Positions 52,721 through 63,914 of a stretch of DNA of 64,000 bases are shown here, in pieces. The position numbers and the translations under genes are program-made. Below the pieces are notes generated by a model. The model searched no databases, was not told where the DNA came from, and was given only the letters and a program-made list of their open reading frames with translations. This DNA comes from Dendrophyllia cribrosa (taxonomy: Eukaryota > Cnidaria > Anthozoa > Scleractinia > Dendrophylliidae), in assembly GCA_024195265.1 (NCBI GenBank), contig JAJLRJ010000003.1, positions 55,731,284-55,795,283 on the forward strand. The letters run 5' to 3'. The first letter of the stretch is position 1; each line of letters starts with the position of its first letter.

Positions 52721-52927
52721 CTACTCCTTGACAAAATATCTATCCAACCGGCGCTGGGTAACTCTCTTTAGAACGGCAATTTCGCCGAATTTGTCATCAG
52801 GGATTTCAAATTCGTGCGCAACGTTAAACCGCCCTCTTTGAAAAAGGAAAGCAGAAATGTTTTGGACGATGTCAGAAACGTCCTTGAAACTCTTCAAAGT
52901 GGTTGTTTGGTCTGAAATTTACAGTGG
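52721..52927 (-). pseudogene. Pogo-type transposase C-terminal remnant with PIP-box-like end
   Basis: The minus-strand frame ends ...FGEIAVLKRVTQRRLDRYFVKE-stop (TAG at 52723-52721). QRRLDRYF fits the PCNA-interaction consensus Q-x-x-hydrophobic-x-x-aromatic-aromatic, which is known at the C terminus of pogo transposase. Upstream the frame is closed by a TAA before any catalytic domain. Confidence 0.55.
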
Positions 52928-53056
52928 GAAGAAATATTTGGACAGATTAGATGAGCTTATCCATGACAGCGAAACTGCAAAAAGAGGCTTGAGAGAAAAG
53001 GAAAAAGGAATTTTAGAAAGAAAGACAAAGGTGTTGACAAAAGGCGGAAAAATAAT

Positions 53057-54601
53057 AGATCGTTTTCACGTGACGTCACGACAGATCCGCCGCCATATTG
53101 GTGGACCACTTTCGATTGCGTAATAGCACTAATAGGGTGCAATGCAAGTCATATCCCCATATCTACAGTTGTCGCATTTTAGAAATGAATACTTCGGGAT
53201 GTGAAGCAAAGTCTGGAGAAAATCTTTATTTGACTTGTTCTTTCCTATTTCGAAATATGCTAAGAAGTTGGAATCGCGAGTTAAGCAGCGTTATTTGGAG
53301 AAAATCTCGGCAATTAGAATCCATCCCATGTCGACATTTATTCGAGCCGGACTGCTTGTCTCATATTCAAACAGTTGAATCAACAGCCTTTACACCCACT
53401 AGCAGTTTAAAACTTTCCGATGCCTACACTAGGAGCTTATAATAAAACAGTGTCCGTATTTATAGTTAGCGTACTACAAAGCCAAATCATTGCTACAGAC
53501 AAGTTTGTTTAGCGAAGGTGAGACATTTCCAGCGATGACTCAAAATCTCGATTTTAATCAACACGGAAAGAGAAGGAACAGTTTCGTCTGCTCATTGCCT
53601 AGGTTGTGAGGCTGGGCAAGCAGAATCCTTTTCAAATTATATGGCGAGTGTTTGTTTGGAACTGACCAAGAAGCATAAACAACACCCCGGCTCAGTGATA
53701 AACTCAGTCATGTACACAAGTTGTGTACATGCGAGTGGAGAATTTTTAACGATCCGGTTTGAAAGAGAGACTAGTGGACAGCAATTGCGAACTATAAGCT
53801 GCAAAAGTCATTTATTTCTCCTACATATTTCGTTTAACTATCGTAGACTTCATCAGGGAGTTTTAGGTCTGTATCGAAGCCATAAAAACGGAAATCGCAC
53901 GAGCGCAAACAACATCCGAGAATGTTTTGGTCGAATTTGCGTAAAAGGAAAGGCGAAACCGTATGAAATATTTCAGTAGGGCAAGACATGAAATATTCTT
54001 GGGGGCTTAGTTTTAGCTTTTGGAGATTCGTTCTCGAACACAATATCAGACATTTGTCCTCCGGGTTTCGGGTTCGCTTTTTTTTGCTGCGATTTTTTCG
54101 GTTACAATCGCTTTGGCTTTTTTTGTTCCTTTTGATTCCTCTCTCTGTTCTCGCTGCGACGCTTGTTCGACGTTTCTTTTATCCTGTTCTTTTTTGTGTC
54201 GTTCCCGAGTATTAACGAAACCCAGTCAATATTATATCTATCCCTGTTATAGCCGCTTGTCCAGAAAATTGAAACAAAATATCTGGCTTACACACTATCG
54301 ATCTCAGCACTATCGTTCAAAACTCGTCCGTAAGGATTCTGCCCGACTAATAGCAGAAATCCATCGCGATCGCCTCTCTTGCGGCAATTTGTCGGTTTCT
54401 TTACTTTGATTCATAACTGCAGAACGTTCTCAAGTGAAATAAATACCCCTATCTCGATGTTTTTGCTTCCACATCGAACAATTGATCACAGCACCCGTAT
54501 AATTAAGAGGACGCGACTCGGGTTTGCTTACAGTTTGGTCCACCAATATGGCGGCGTAGCAACGGTTGTCAAGATTTTTGTCACGTGAGTGAAAACGATC
54601 T
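53057..54601. mobile_element. TIR element, AT duplication, 1.5 kb
   Basis: AGATCGTTTTCACGTGA inverted at the right; GCCGCCATATTGGTGGACCA pairs with TGGTCCACCAATATGGCGGC. AT on both sides. Open frames inside (for example 53641-53979, 54020-54409) have no domain I can identify. Confidence 0.8.
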
Positions 54602-54766
54602 ATATTTAAAATGTGTTTTAATGTTCAAAGATGCCGCTCGGTGTCCGCTATAAAGAGAATAAAAACAATAAAATTGTGACGTCGGGACCGAATCAAGTGT
54701 CCGTCATTCCGTAATAGCGAGAGTCCGTATGTAATAGCGGAAATTGTTTTCAGTAAAACGCCTATT

Positions 54767-55172
54767 AGACTACGAGCAGTCTCTCTTTCCCAGCTTATAC
54801 CCCATTCACACCAACGCTTAAACATGTTTAAATGTTGTTTAGTTTAAAACAGGTTTAGAAAAATATCTCCTAACCTCCGGTAATATTTGGAGTGAAATCT
54901 TTACTAAAAGAAACTTTATTGACTTTACAACCATTCCAGGTAGTTTGAGTCATATACATTTAAAACTTTTCAAGATGGAGGCTAAAAACCTAGTTAAACT
55001 AAACAACATTTAAACATGTTTAACCGTTGGTGTGAATGGGGCATTAGTGCGTCGAGCGAGAAACGAAACCGAACGCCCCCAGTTTCGCGCGGCCATTATC
55101 CGTTCGCTTATTAATGTTTTTTCGTTTCTCGCTCGACGGACTAAGCTGGGAAAGAGAGACTGTTCGTAGTCT
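54767..55172. repeat. Dispersed repeat, shared with 2350-2515
   Basis: GACTACGAGCAGTCTCTC / GAGAGACTGTTCGTAGTC inverted arms, with TTTCTCGCTCGACGGACTAA near the right. Split by the 54798-55043 insertion. Confidence 0.65.
54798..55043. mobile_element. Short TIR element, TTA duplication
   Basis: CCCCATTCACACCAACGCTT plus AAACATGTTTAAATG inverted at the right; TTA at 54795-54797 and 55044-55046. Confidence 0.8.
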
Positions 55173-55284
55173 GAACGCCTATAAATTTTGCCGGGGATTC
55201 TCCGTTTGTCCGTAATGGCGGTCCGGGTGTCCGCAATAGCGGGGTGTCCGCAATAGCGGGGTGTCCGCAAGACGAGAGTTGACA

Positions 55285-55972
55285 ATCACGAAAACAATCT
55301 CGGCGAGACTGGAGCGAGCGAACGAGTCGAGGGGAAACTGGGGGAGAGCCTTTGCTTAAAATTTGCTTGGTCGATCGCCGATTTGCTCGCCCGCTCGACT
55401 ATCCAGAGAGGGACTGCTAGCAGACTACAGATCTTTTTAACTGCGTTTCTCTTACGTCGCTTTTTTCGATGGACTTTCGCTTTGCCGTCTATTGGTTCCG
55501 CAAAACATCGGGAGCTGGGCGGAGTGACTGCATGACTCCCCGCACGCTTGGCCACATCTTCGCTGGTTAACTGACATGTTTATAAACTCACCACTGTCTG
55601 TAGGATAATCAAAATCAAATGAAATAAACTTCGAATTTAAACATAATAGATAAGAAATGCCAATATCTTCGATTGCATAAATGAAATCAAACATTGAGAT
55701 TTGTTTCGAACCGGAAATTAAAGGACTTTGTTCTTTAATTATGCGCTGCAATGGTCAAACAATCTTTTATCAAAGTTTCCTATTGTTATTGTGACTATTT
55801 ATGGAGATATTTGCATTTAGTGACGCTAATTTACACATCGTTTCATTTTCAATTTCCATTGAAAATCAATAGCGTTCAATGACAGAAAATATACTGGCTT
55901 TTGGATCATCCAGTGCATAAGGTGATACATAACGAAGGGATTCAGTCTTGACATAAAATATACACACGTATC
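55285..55972. other. Upstream region of member C, no feature
   Basis: No repeat or gene recognised. No clear TATA box before member C. Confidence 0.35.
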
Positions 55973-56770
55973 ATGGGTTGCCTGCCTAGCCGCAGACGAT
56001 TTAATGACGATGCAGACAGCGAGTCTGCATTAGATCTTGATCTTGACGACACTCCATTACTTCATGAAACTCCAAGATCACAAAATCAACGAGAAAGTGT
56101 CGCGATGTCAAACAAGTATGCGGATCAAAAAATAGTGGCAGATAGCAGGTTGGAAACACTTCTGCTCAAACTTGAGCACGCACGGAGCTTGAGGGATAAA
56201 ATTCGTAGATTGAACTCAAAGACTGAACTTGAAAACTACCGATTAAAGATTATCGGTGTATTAAATGCCGCCACTGTGGAAATGAGCCGCTTGACTAGAG
56301 AAAACAAACAACATGAAGCCGAGAAAGTTGTAAAGAGCATCATGCGATTAAAAACAGCGCTCGGGGATGATTTCTTCGAAGCTGCAAAGATTAATGCGTT
56401 TGGCAGGGAAATAACTGATTTAGGGTCTTATCTGCTCTCTGGAGGGCAATACTTCAAACCAGTTATGATACAGGAGGATGATGATAACATTGTTAAACTT
56501 TATTTCTTCATTGTTTCTGAAGCGGACACAACAAACGTTTTGTTTCGTTATTATCTGGAGCATGTCAGTTTTCTGGATGAATACTTTGCGCTGGGTTTAG
56601 TGACGCCAGAAGGAGGACATACACAAGTTGAAATTTACGGAAGTTTGTGTCCACCTTATTGGAAAATACGACGTGATGTGATTAACAATGCGACAGCTCG
56701 ACTCAGTCGTCGGCATGACTCCAGTGAATTTGACTACTCGTATGATGACCTGACAGATACAACACAGTGA
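55973..56770 (+). CDS. Unrecognised Met-Gly protein family, member C (265 aa), intronless
   Basis: Starts MGCLPSRRRF: Gly2-Cys3 with a basic patch, the classic dual myristoyl/palmitoyl signal of membrane-anchored signalling proteins. Then an acidic segment (DLDLDDTPLL), a charged helical region (about 58-90), TVEMSRLTRENKQHEAEKVV (compare AEMSRLATEEKFNEADEV in A), GQYFKP (158-163), VKLYFFIV (174-181), RYYLE, and YGSLCPPYWKIRRDV (222-236). The Asp/Tyr-rich tail (EFDYSYDDL) is unique to this member. Opposite orientation to A and B. Complete single exon, stop at 56770. No known domain recognised. Confidence 0.87.
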   Translation: MGCLPSRRRFNDDADSESALDLDLDDTPLLHETPRSQNQRESVAMSNKYADQKIVADSRLETLLLKLEHARSLRDKIRRLNSKTELENYRLKIIGVLNAATVEMSRLTRENKQHEAEKVVKSIMRLKTALGDDFFEAAKINAFGREITDLGSYLLSGGQYFKPVMIQEDDDNIVKLYFFIVSEADTTNVLFRYYLEHVSFLDEYFALGLVTPEGGHTQVEIYGSLCPPYWKIRRDVINNATARLSRRHDSSEFDYSYDDLTDTTQ

Positions 56771-57634
56771 CAGTGCTATATGTCAGTATTTTTTAAGATA
56801 TACCACTACGTTTTCTACCCGTTTCAACTCCTGTTTCTCATTAATGTGAACGGAAATCTACAGAAATGTATATAATGTATAATATGAAAATACATATATC
56901 ATACTTTCGTTTTAAAATCTCCATTTCATATAGTGTTATTACTTTCGAGTACTTGAATCGGTGCACACAACGCGTTAAACAGGTTAAATATTTTCTTAGT
57001 TTCTGCCCAAGGTCAGCGCTCAAATGATTTATCCTTCCGCTTACATGTACTTTATTTAGCAATGACCCGTGGTGTAAGTGATACAAACTGACCAAACTGG
57101 AGATTTAAGTTTGGGAAAACGCGAACGTTTCTGAGCCCAAGCCGCAACCGGGAAAAAAAATCGATTTCTATGCTTTCATGTGCTCTACAAGATATGGCAA
57201 ATATTATGAACCATTTTGAGTTTTGGCGCTGCTGGAGACCTGTGTCATACTATTCAAAATGTATGGTGACCAAGGTGGCCTCCATCTTGGATTTTACTCA
57301 AAATTCAGATTTATCGAAAAAATTGAAACTATTTTTTGTTAGAAATGTAAAATATGGTATAATTAAACATTTTGCTGCTTTTGGTAGCATTCTATACTTT
57401 CTTCACCAAAGAAAGGTGAAAAGCACGCATTTTTTTTTCAAAAATCGCACGGACTGCATGCTACTTATGACGTCATATCTCGTTACCATAACAACTGATT
57501 CTCACCAAACTTTTCGCTAAAATGTGTCTCGGGAATAACGAACGGCTGTTGAAGACAGTATGTGTCAACAATAAACGCTCTCGAAAATACGGGGTGGGGT
57601 GGCATGACCCCTCGGTACGCCCAAGGATTAATTG
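56771..57634. other. Non-coding, no gene recognised
   Basis: AT-rich 3' flank of member C; nothing delimited. Confidence 0.35.
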
Positions 57635-57868
57635 CAAACATACGATAAACTACAGGGCTGATCTGACTACGTAAAATAGACTTTGCGAGATACCATCACG
57701 GCAGAAACCGATAAAGTAGGATCGCAACCGTGGACAGCCGTTTCGTTGTTATTGCAACTCATTAGCACGGTGTAGCTACCACACCGTTTACGGTTTCTGT
57801 CGTGATGGTGTCTCGCAAAGTCTATTTTTTACGTAGTCAGATCAGCCCTGCAGTTTATCGTATGTTTG
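57635..57868. mobile_element. Foldback element, related copy at 60268
   Basis: AAACATACGATAAACT and GCTGATCTGACTACGTA arms, GACTTTGCGAGA and ATCACG..GAAACCG pairing. 234 bp. Confidence 0.8.
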
Positions 57869-58641
57869 TTCATTTTTTGGCTGGTTAGGTCTCTCGTAGA
57901 TCCTACGTATACCTTTAGTAGCATTATCGTTTGCAGTCCTTTGCAGATTTCACTTTTATTAACCGATTGGTCCACGGTTTGTGTAAATGGTAGTTAAACT
58001 CCAGAAAGGGAAATTCCGTTGAGATTTGCGTGTACCATTTGTCACTGATCACCAGAAACGAGCTTAGTAGCCACGCTTACGGGTCAAAACTGAATGGAGC
58101 AGGGCCTGGAACTGGTAGATAAAAGCAAATGGTACACACATTTCCGTTCGGGTCGATTTTCAACTACCTTTCAAAAAACCCCCGTTTTCTCCGGAAATGT
58201 TCAGTTTGGGAAGACCAAATTAGCCTTTCCATTTACATTCCAACCAAAGTTTCCGGAGTTTTGGATAAATGGTAAACGACCCTTGTGTCCAACACTGGCA
58301 CTTCCGACGTGTCCGCATAGCCTGGTCCAGGCATTTGTTCCGGTAGGAAGCGAAGAAAAGGCGGCGCCTGAAGCCGGAAAATAAAATGGCCAGTGCCACC
58401 AGAAACTAACTGGTTCAGTGCCGCTTGGAAATTTTCCTTCGTTCCATTCCCCACAAAGCAAACGCCTGGAGCAGCCGGGATAGGCTGATTGCTAATCTCG
58501 TACCCAGATCTCACTCGTGCTTGTACTGCGCTAAAATGATTAGCTGATTTCGTGCTGAGATATCAGAGATACTGGATAAGTTTAGAGCGAAACGGCAGGT
58601 CAATTTGCTTACATGCACATGCAGCCAACCACAAACCCATT
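57869..58641. other. Non-coding, possible repeat
   Basis: AAATGGTACACACATTTCCG / GTGTACCATTTG hints at an old inverted repeat. The 96-codon frame at 58094 has no recognisable domain. Confidence 0.35.
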
Positions 58642-58742
58642 CTAGGGTGAGGCGCGCGGGGTGTCATGGGAAGGGTCGAGGGAAAAATAGCGACTGTTTT
58701 ATCCTCGACCCTTCCCATGACACGCCGCGCGCCTCATCCTAG
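58642..58742. mobile_element. Foldback element
   Basis: GAGGCGCGCGGGGTGTCATG then GGAAGGGTCGAG, inverted at the right around an AT loop. About 100 bp. Confidence 0.75.
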
Positions 58743-59518
58743 TATCCAATCTTCTCTCACCCCAAAAAACAATTAATAGCGACTGGGTACCAGTCTGGGT
58801 CTGTGATACACGAAGCGGCCGCCTGACGCGCCGTTCAGGAAGCTGACATCCGATCTCATTCTCATATAAAATCACGGTGTGTAAAGCACCAAGACGCATG
58901 TGATATATCAGTGTGTGCTATACAAGGCATTCATTTCACTGCATACATAAGCGCTCCCATACAATAATACCCGCTAATCGAGAGGCAGCCTCGGACAGCT
59001 GTTTCGCCCTTGTCACCAGAGTGACATAGCCGTCGGACCTCTGTGGGACTACTTACTTTATAGGTGGGCCGACCCCAGCTGCATTTCATTCGAACAATCT
59101 TAGCCTTGCTTTTTTCGTTTAATCTTAGCCTAGAATTTCATCACTGAGCTACCTTTTTAATTGTTGAAGTTTGTCGGCTCTTTAGTCGGGAAATGGTTGA
59201 AACACTGAATTCTTTAGGATGCATGATAAGTTGTTAGTTAATCAAATTGTAAAATAAAAGAAGAGATATTTATAAAAATACGTATTCAGGAGAAAAAGCG
59301 TGTATTCAAGAGAAAAAATTCGACAAATTATTAACATTTTCTGTTACTGCATAATTCAGGCTTTTTACTTTCACACACAAGCAAAATTGGCAAATAAATA
59401 TTTCTGTTCAAATATATAATAACGGACATTTTTAGCGCACTTTCTATGTGATACTCAAATGGCTACTCAAATGCGCTTTACAAAACTGTTCGGAGCAATT
59501 TGCCAAACTGCTATACGA

Positions 59519-59944
59519 GGATGCTCCACCCCAAGGTCCAAACCCTTGTCCTTTTATATACCGTTTTTAATAGAAAAGGTAACCCTTTCATACCTTCCAT
59601 AGAAAATGGTACCCCTTTCGTATACCTACGGAAGAAACACTGCATCTCTTTACTATACCCTTGAAATAAACTTATGGAACGTTATCCACGGAAAAACACC
59701 AAGCGTTACCACTGTTGATGTTAGCCAAACAATAAAAATCTTTATTCAGTTCAGTATAAACATTAAAATACTTTAATAGACGAATTAGCCGTTACGTGCG
59801 TCTGTTTAAAATGTTTTGAAATACCCTTAATATGATACCTAAATGGCAGTTTTCCCTACCCTTTTCTATACTTCAAATAGTGAAATCTCTACCCTTTTAT
59901 ACACCTCCAACCTAAAAAAGGTCCCCTTTTCAGGCGGAGCATCC
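59519..59944. mobile_element. Putative short TIR element
   Basis: GGATGCTCCACCCC versus an inverted GGATGCTCCGCCT. Contains repeated ACCCTTTYATACC phrases. No clear duplication. Confidence 0.45.
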
Positions 59945-60267
59945 AAGAAAATTATAGGGAGAACCCCTTCCCCAGGCGCACTAGTTAGAACAGGAGCTGA
60001 CTGATCGATGAAATACAATGAGTCACCTTGTCTTTGGGATTGGTAAATAGCACCATCGTAAGAGAAATAATTTGTATTAGTGATCTCAGATATGTTCGCA
60101 GTCACTCAAAACTAGCCAGTCGAACCGTTATTTTGAAAATACGTACCGCTTACGCGACAATCGTGAGCCTCAAATCGCCAAAATAACTACAGCGAAACAA
60201 AGTTAAACACTGAACATAGCAGTGATTTTGGAAGTTTTTATTTCGACCATCCTTTAATACAACCGAC

Positions 60268-60401
60268 AAACTGCAAGGCTGATCTGACTACGTAAAAAAG
60301 TAGGCTTTGCGAGACACCAATGCGACAAAAACCGATAAAGCAGGGTAGCAACCGAGGACAGCTGTTTCGCTCTGTTGGAGCTCGTCAGCGCGGTGTAGCT
60401 T
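60268..60401 (+). repeat. Half copy of the 57635-57868 element
   Basis: AAACTGCAAGGCTGATCTG, ACTACGTAAAAA, CTTTGCGAGACACC and GCGCGGTGTAGCT in the same order; the second arm is missing. Confidence 0.65.
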
Positions 60402-60595
60402 GTAGCAAACTAGAAACTACTACAAGAATGCAGTCGTAAATAGATTACACAATGAATACCCTGGCTCCAGTCTGTAAGACGTCGCTTACTGAAGTATTCA
60501 TTAATACACTGTTTTATGAAAAAAACTTTCGTATAAAGGGACCAGCTCTTCAGTTACATGAACTTGACCACGTTTTCCAAAACCCAGAAAAGGAG

Positions 60596-60665
60596 CTGGC
60601 TTACTTCTTCTTCTTCCATTAACCTTGCCTCCTTCACTTCTGTAGATTTTCGCAAGCGTTTAAAG
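60596..60665 (+). repeat. Direct repeat, copy at 63455-63525
   Basis: CTTCTTCTTCCATTAA, CTTGCCTCCTTCACTTCTG and AGATTTTCGCA recur in order at 63455-63525. About 65 bp, about 90% identical. Confidence 0.75.
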
Positions 60666-61122
60666 TATACATTTACAACAATAACAGTAAAACTTAATTA
60701 ATAACAAATCAATAAATAAAGGAAAGGAATGGTCATGTCTAGTAATCAGAACTGGCAAGCCTCTGTTTAAAGGAGGCCAAGGTCAATGCTTGCACAATGA
60801 TTGGTCGGGAAGACTGTTCCAATCCCTGATCGTTCTTGGGATGAAGGAATTTCGACTGTACTGTTCTTCTTTACAGTCGACTGTACTTCGGAACTTGCTA
60901 ATAATATTATTACTAAAGCTGGACTGAATCTGCTACTAATACAGAAAATCTTGAGATGTGCATTACGGAAAAACAAAAGAATGTAAAAAAAAGAGAAACA
61001 GAGAGAAACGGGAAACGGCCACAATTGGCTCTCACCCACAAGGCCCTGGGGACGAGGTTCCACTCACACCTTCACACGCAGTCGAGTCCGTACCCACGTG
61101 ACCCAAGTCATCCAAAGTCAAG

Positions 61123-61422
61123 ATGGCGGATGATCGCGAAGAACCTCCTGCTCTTTTCGATGAGGACGCTGAAACACCAGAAACCAAGACGGACGAGGTC
61201 GAGGACTCAAATCCTTTCACTATCGGAGAGACCACGGAAATCACGCTAGATGAAGGCGAAGCTAAGCCTGCCGACAGCTCCCAAATTGATGATAATGGTG
61301 CTGGCGATGCGGGCGAGGAAAAACCAGACCTGCCTTCATCAGCGGCAGCTTCTGTTGATGTAACAAATCTCTCGAAACCGAGCGAAGATGAAAGCGAGCC
61401 GGCTTCAAAGGAAAAGCCTGAG
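61123..61422 (+). CDS. SNX1/2-like exon 1
   Basis: ATG 61123; acidic Ser/Glu/Asp-rich, containing DSNPFTI, an NPF-type motif. Donor GAG|GTTAGA. The open frame runs three codons further to a stop in the intron. Confidence 0.78.
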
Positions 61423-63914
61423 GTTAGATTGTAGTTAAGGCTACATTTTTTTAATGTTCGTTTCGATGCTTTCTTTGGAGCTTTAAATAGTTGATCGACC
61501 TATGTACATGTGAGCTCTCATAAACTGGAAGCTAATTTTAGAAAAATATTTATTTCGGTATTAATCACAGCGTAGATGTGCTCGTAGGCTTTTGGAAAAT
61601 TGTTCATTCTGCGGATAAAAATGGCAGAAACCTCATTTGAATTCAAGACAATGCAACTTATTGCAGCTTATTGTTGTCAAATAATCGTGAACTTAATATT
61701 ATAATCCGTGAAACTTAAGCTTACACAAGTACTAGGCTTAAATATTATAAAAGAGGAATGATTCTCCAACAAATTCAGTGCCAGATTATGTACAACTGCA
61801 ATCTAAACTCAAGAAATCGTTTTCATAATATTTTTGTAAGACAATTATGTACCAGTCAATTCCAAGACCGCCCATCCCCCCCCGGGCAAACCCCCGGGCA
61901 TTTGACTTTTTAAAAAAAAAATTGTCAAATGCCCCACTATGTGGGCAGTTTATACGGTCAAATGCACCACCGGGCAGGGCTTCACAGAGCGTCAAATGCC
62001 CCACCGTTCGGGCAAGGAGGGATTAAAGTAACTAGTTACAGTGGATTTCAGCTTACTTTTGCCGCGCCAGTTGCCAAGTTCGTTGGGAAATTTGATACTA
62101 CGTTGCGAAGTTGTCAATTACATTTGTCAGTTTGCCAACCAAATTGCGAACTTTGAAACGAAGTTGGCAACTTCGGTGCCAACGAAGCCTGTATACATGT
62201 AAAGTCTGAAGTTGTTCTTAAACGCTATTTGCAAAGTCAAAACAATTTTTAGCCGATCTGGATGGTTTTCTTTAACATTATTTTGTAGACTTGCCAAGAC
62301 AAATCTATAAACTAGTGCTGTTCGGATTGTTTTCGAGGTGAGATCACGTACACTGTAAGATGCATGCCGCTATTTCAGTTGTGGTTTTGAATTCGACCAA
62401 CATATAAATCATATATTTTCTTTCATGTTCACTTTAAATATCTTGCAATCTTTGCTTGTGCTGTTGTCTGTTGTTTATATATCTCTTAGCTAGATTTAGT
62501 TCACTCCAGAATATAAATATAAATGAATATTTATATTTTTAATACGACAAAGGTCAACCGAAACGGAACCGGAAAGAATGGATTACGAAATCTTTTACCT
62601 TGCGACCACTGACCAACGTTTTTGTTGAAGTCAAATGCCCGCCCCGTCGGGCCTCGTTTCACGTCAAATGCCCCACTATGCGGAGCTAACCTCTCGTCAA
62701 ATGCCCGGGGTATGCCTGGGGGGGATGGGCGGTCTTGGTATTGACTGGTACATTATTAAAGGGGCTATGTCGCGAGGTGTCACGCAAGCTACAATCTTGA
62801 AAAACGTCCTGTGGCTGTTTTTCAAGTTTACGCCGTCATCGTCAAATCCATTCAATCCTGCAGTGCTGTGTTCACCAAATGGTCTCAGATTTTTCACATA
62901 TGTAAATAATCTATTTGTCTTGATTTTCGCCCAGTTATTTTTCTGATTCTGAAATCATACGGCTAAATTTCTCAATATGTACGAGCAGCGATAGAAATCA
63001 GTTGACCATGGAATGTCATGGACGAAGGTTCTTCTTCTCTGTTGGCTAAATATAGTACACTTCAGCTTATTAACATGGTACTAGTGTCTTCGCTTTGTAC
63101 TTCTTTACCGCCACAGACAAACCTAGCATTTTTCTGATTTTGTTTCGCTTGAGAAAAGAGCGATGAATTTGTTGGACTTAAATCAAAACAAGCAATAGCT
63201 CTTGTGTACGTGACCACTGGTTCCGTTTCGAGTCCTGTTTTGTATCAGCGAACAAAAGAATTTTGACAGATAAAAGTGTTAATTAAAGTTACTAAAATTA
63301 GGCGAAACCTCGCGACATAGCCCCTTTAACAATTCCCCAGGTACATCTGGGATAATTCCCCAAACACCCTCTCCCCCTCTCCCTCCACCTCCCTGTCCCC
63401 CTTCATTCTCAGGTTAAATCAGTATTCAATCTAGGCAAGCTGTAGCCAGTGGTGTGATCTTCTTCTTCTTCCATTAAACTTGCCTCCTTCACTTCTGAAG
63501 ATTTTCGCAGGCGTTAAAAATATACATGATGGTTAGCTTTGTGTTATACATGTAGTTAGCTTTGTGCTGGGGTTAGGATATGCTTATCTAGATTGATTAC
63601 TGGGTACACAAATAACCTTTTTTTTGTATTTTATTTGCATGCACAAATAACCTACATTGTAGCTTGAATACTGTTCTAACATGAGACTGGATTTTACCTG
63701 CAACATATACATACATATATGTGACTCCCTACAAAGTGGCAAATTAGTAGAGCAATTTTGAAAAACATCTCAAAATAATAGGTCAATCTCAAAGTTATGT
63801 TGTTGTTGACAGGTTGTTGTTTTGTTTTTGTTTTTGCTCAGGAAAAGGAACCAGAGGAAGAAGAGGATGATACGTTTGATATGAATATCAAAGTTACGGA
63901 TCCTGAAAAAATTG
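61123..63914 (+). CDS. Sorting nexin 1/2-like, first two exons (runs off window)
   Basis: Exon 1 61123-61422 (100 codons, MADDREEPPALFDEDAETPE, acidic, low complexity) and exon 2 63842-63914 (EKEPEEEEDDTFDMNIKVTD then PEKIG). The joined N terminus matches SNX1/SNX2 in style and in the DxFDMxIxVxDPEKIG lead into the PX domain, which must lie beyond the window. SNX1/2 are known PX-BAR subunits of the endosomal retromer/ESCPE-1 coat, binding phosphoinositides on endosomes. Junction GAG|GTTAGA / TCAG|GAA, phase 0; exon 2 ends in ATTG|GTATGT. Only about 124 residues are visible, so SNX1 cannot be told from SNX2 and the PX and BAR domains cannot be checked. Confidence 0.78.
61848..62752. mobile_element. 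TIR element, TTA duplication, G/C-run ends
   Basis: TGTACCAGTCAATTCCAAG then ACCGCCCATCCCCCC inverted at the right; GTCAAATGCCC repeats inside both ends. TTA at 61845-61847 and 62753-62755. 905 bp in intron 1 of the SNX gene. Confidence 0.88.
63842..63914 (+). CDS. SNX1/2-like exon 2
   Basis: 73 bp with acidic run EEEEDD followed by TFDMNIKVTDPEKI. Acceptor TTTTTGCTCAG. The remainder of the window (63915-64000) is intron. Confidence 0.78.

Larger units (their letters stand above)
52345..55284. mobile_element. Pogo-like element with nested insertions
   Basis: Left end TA|CAGTCAACTCTCG then TATAACGGACACC; right end GGTGTCCGCAAGACGAGAGTTGAC. Several GTCCGTAATAGCG phrases occur inside both ends. 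53057-54601 and 54798-55043 were inserted later. A transposase C-terminal remnant is at 52721-52927. Confidence 0.75.

Noticed and set aside
53641..54409. Open frames of 112 and 129 codons
   Set aside because: Lie inside an AT-duplicated transposon with no recognisable domain; they may be decayed accessory genes but I cannot support a call.
58094..58514. Opposed 96- and 93-codon frames
   Set aside because: Mutually antisense, no domain, in a region that looks repetitive.
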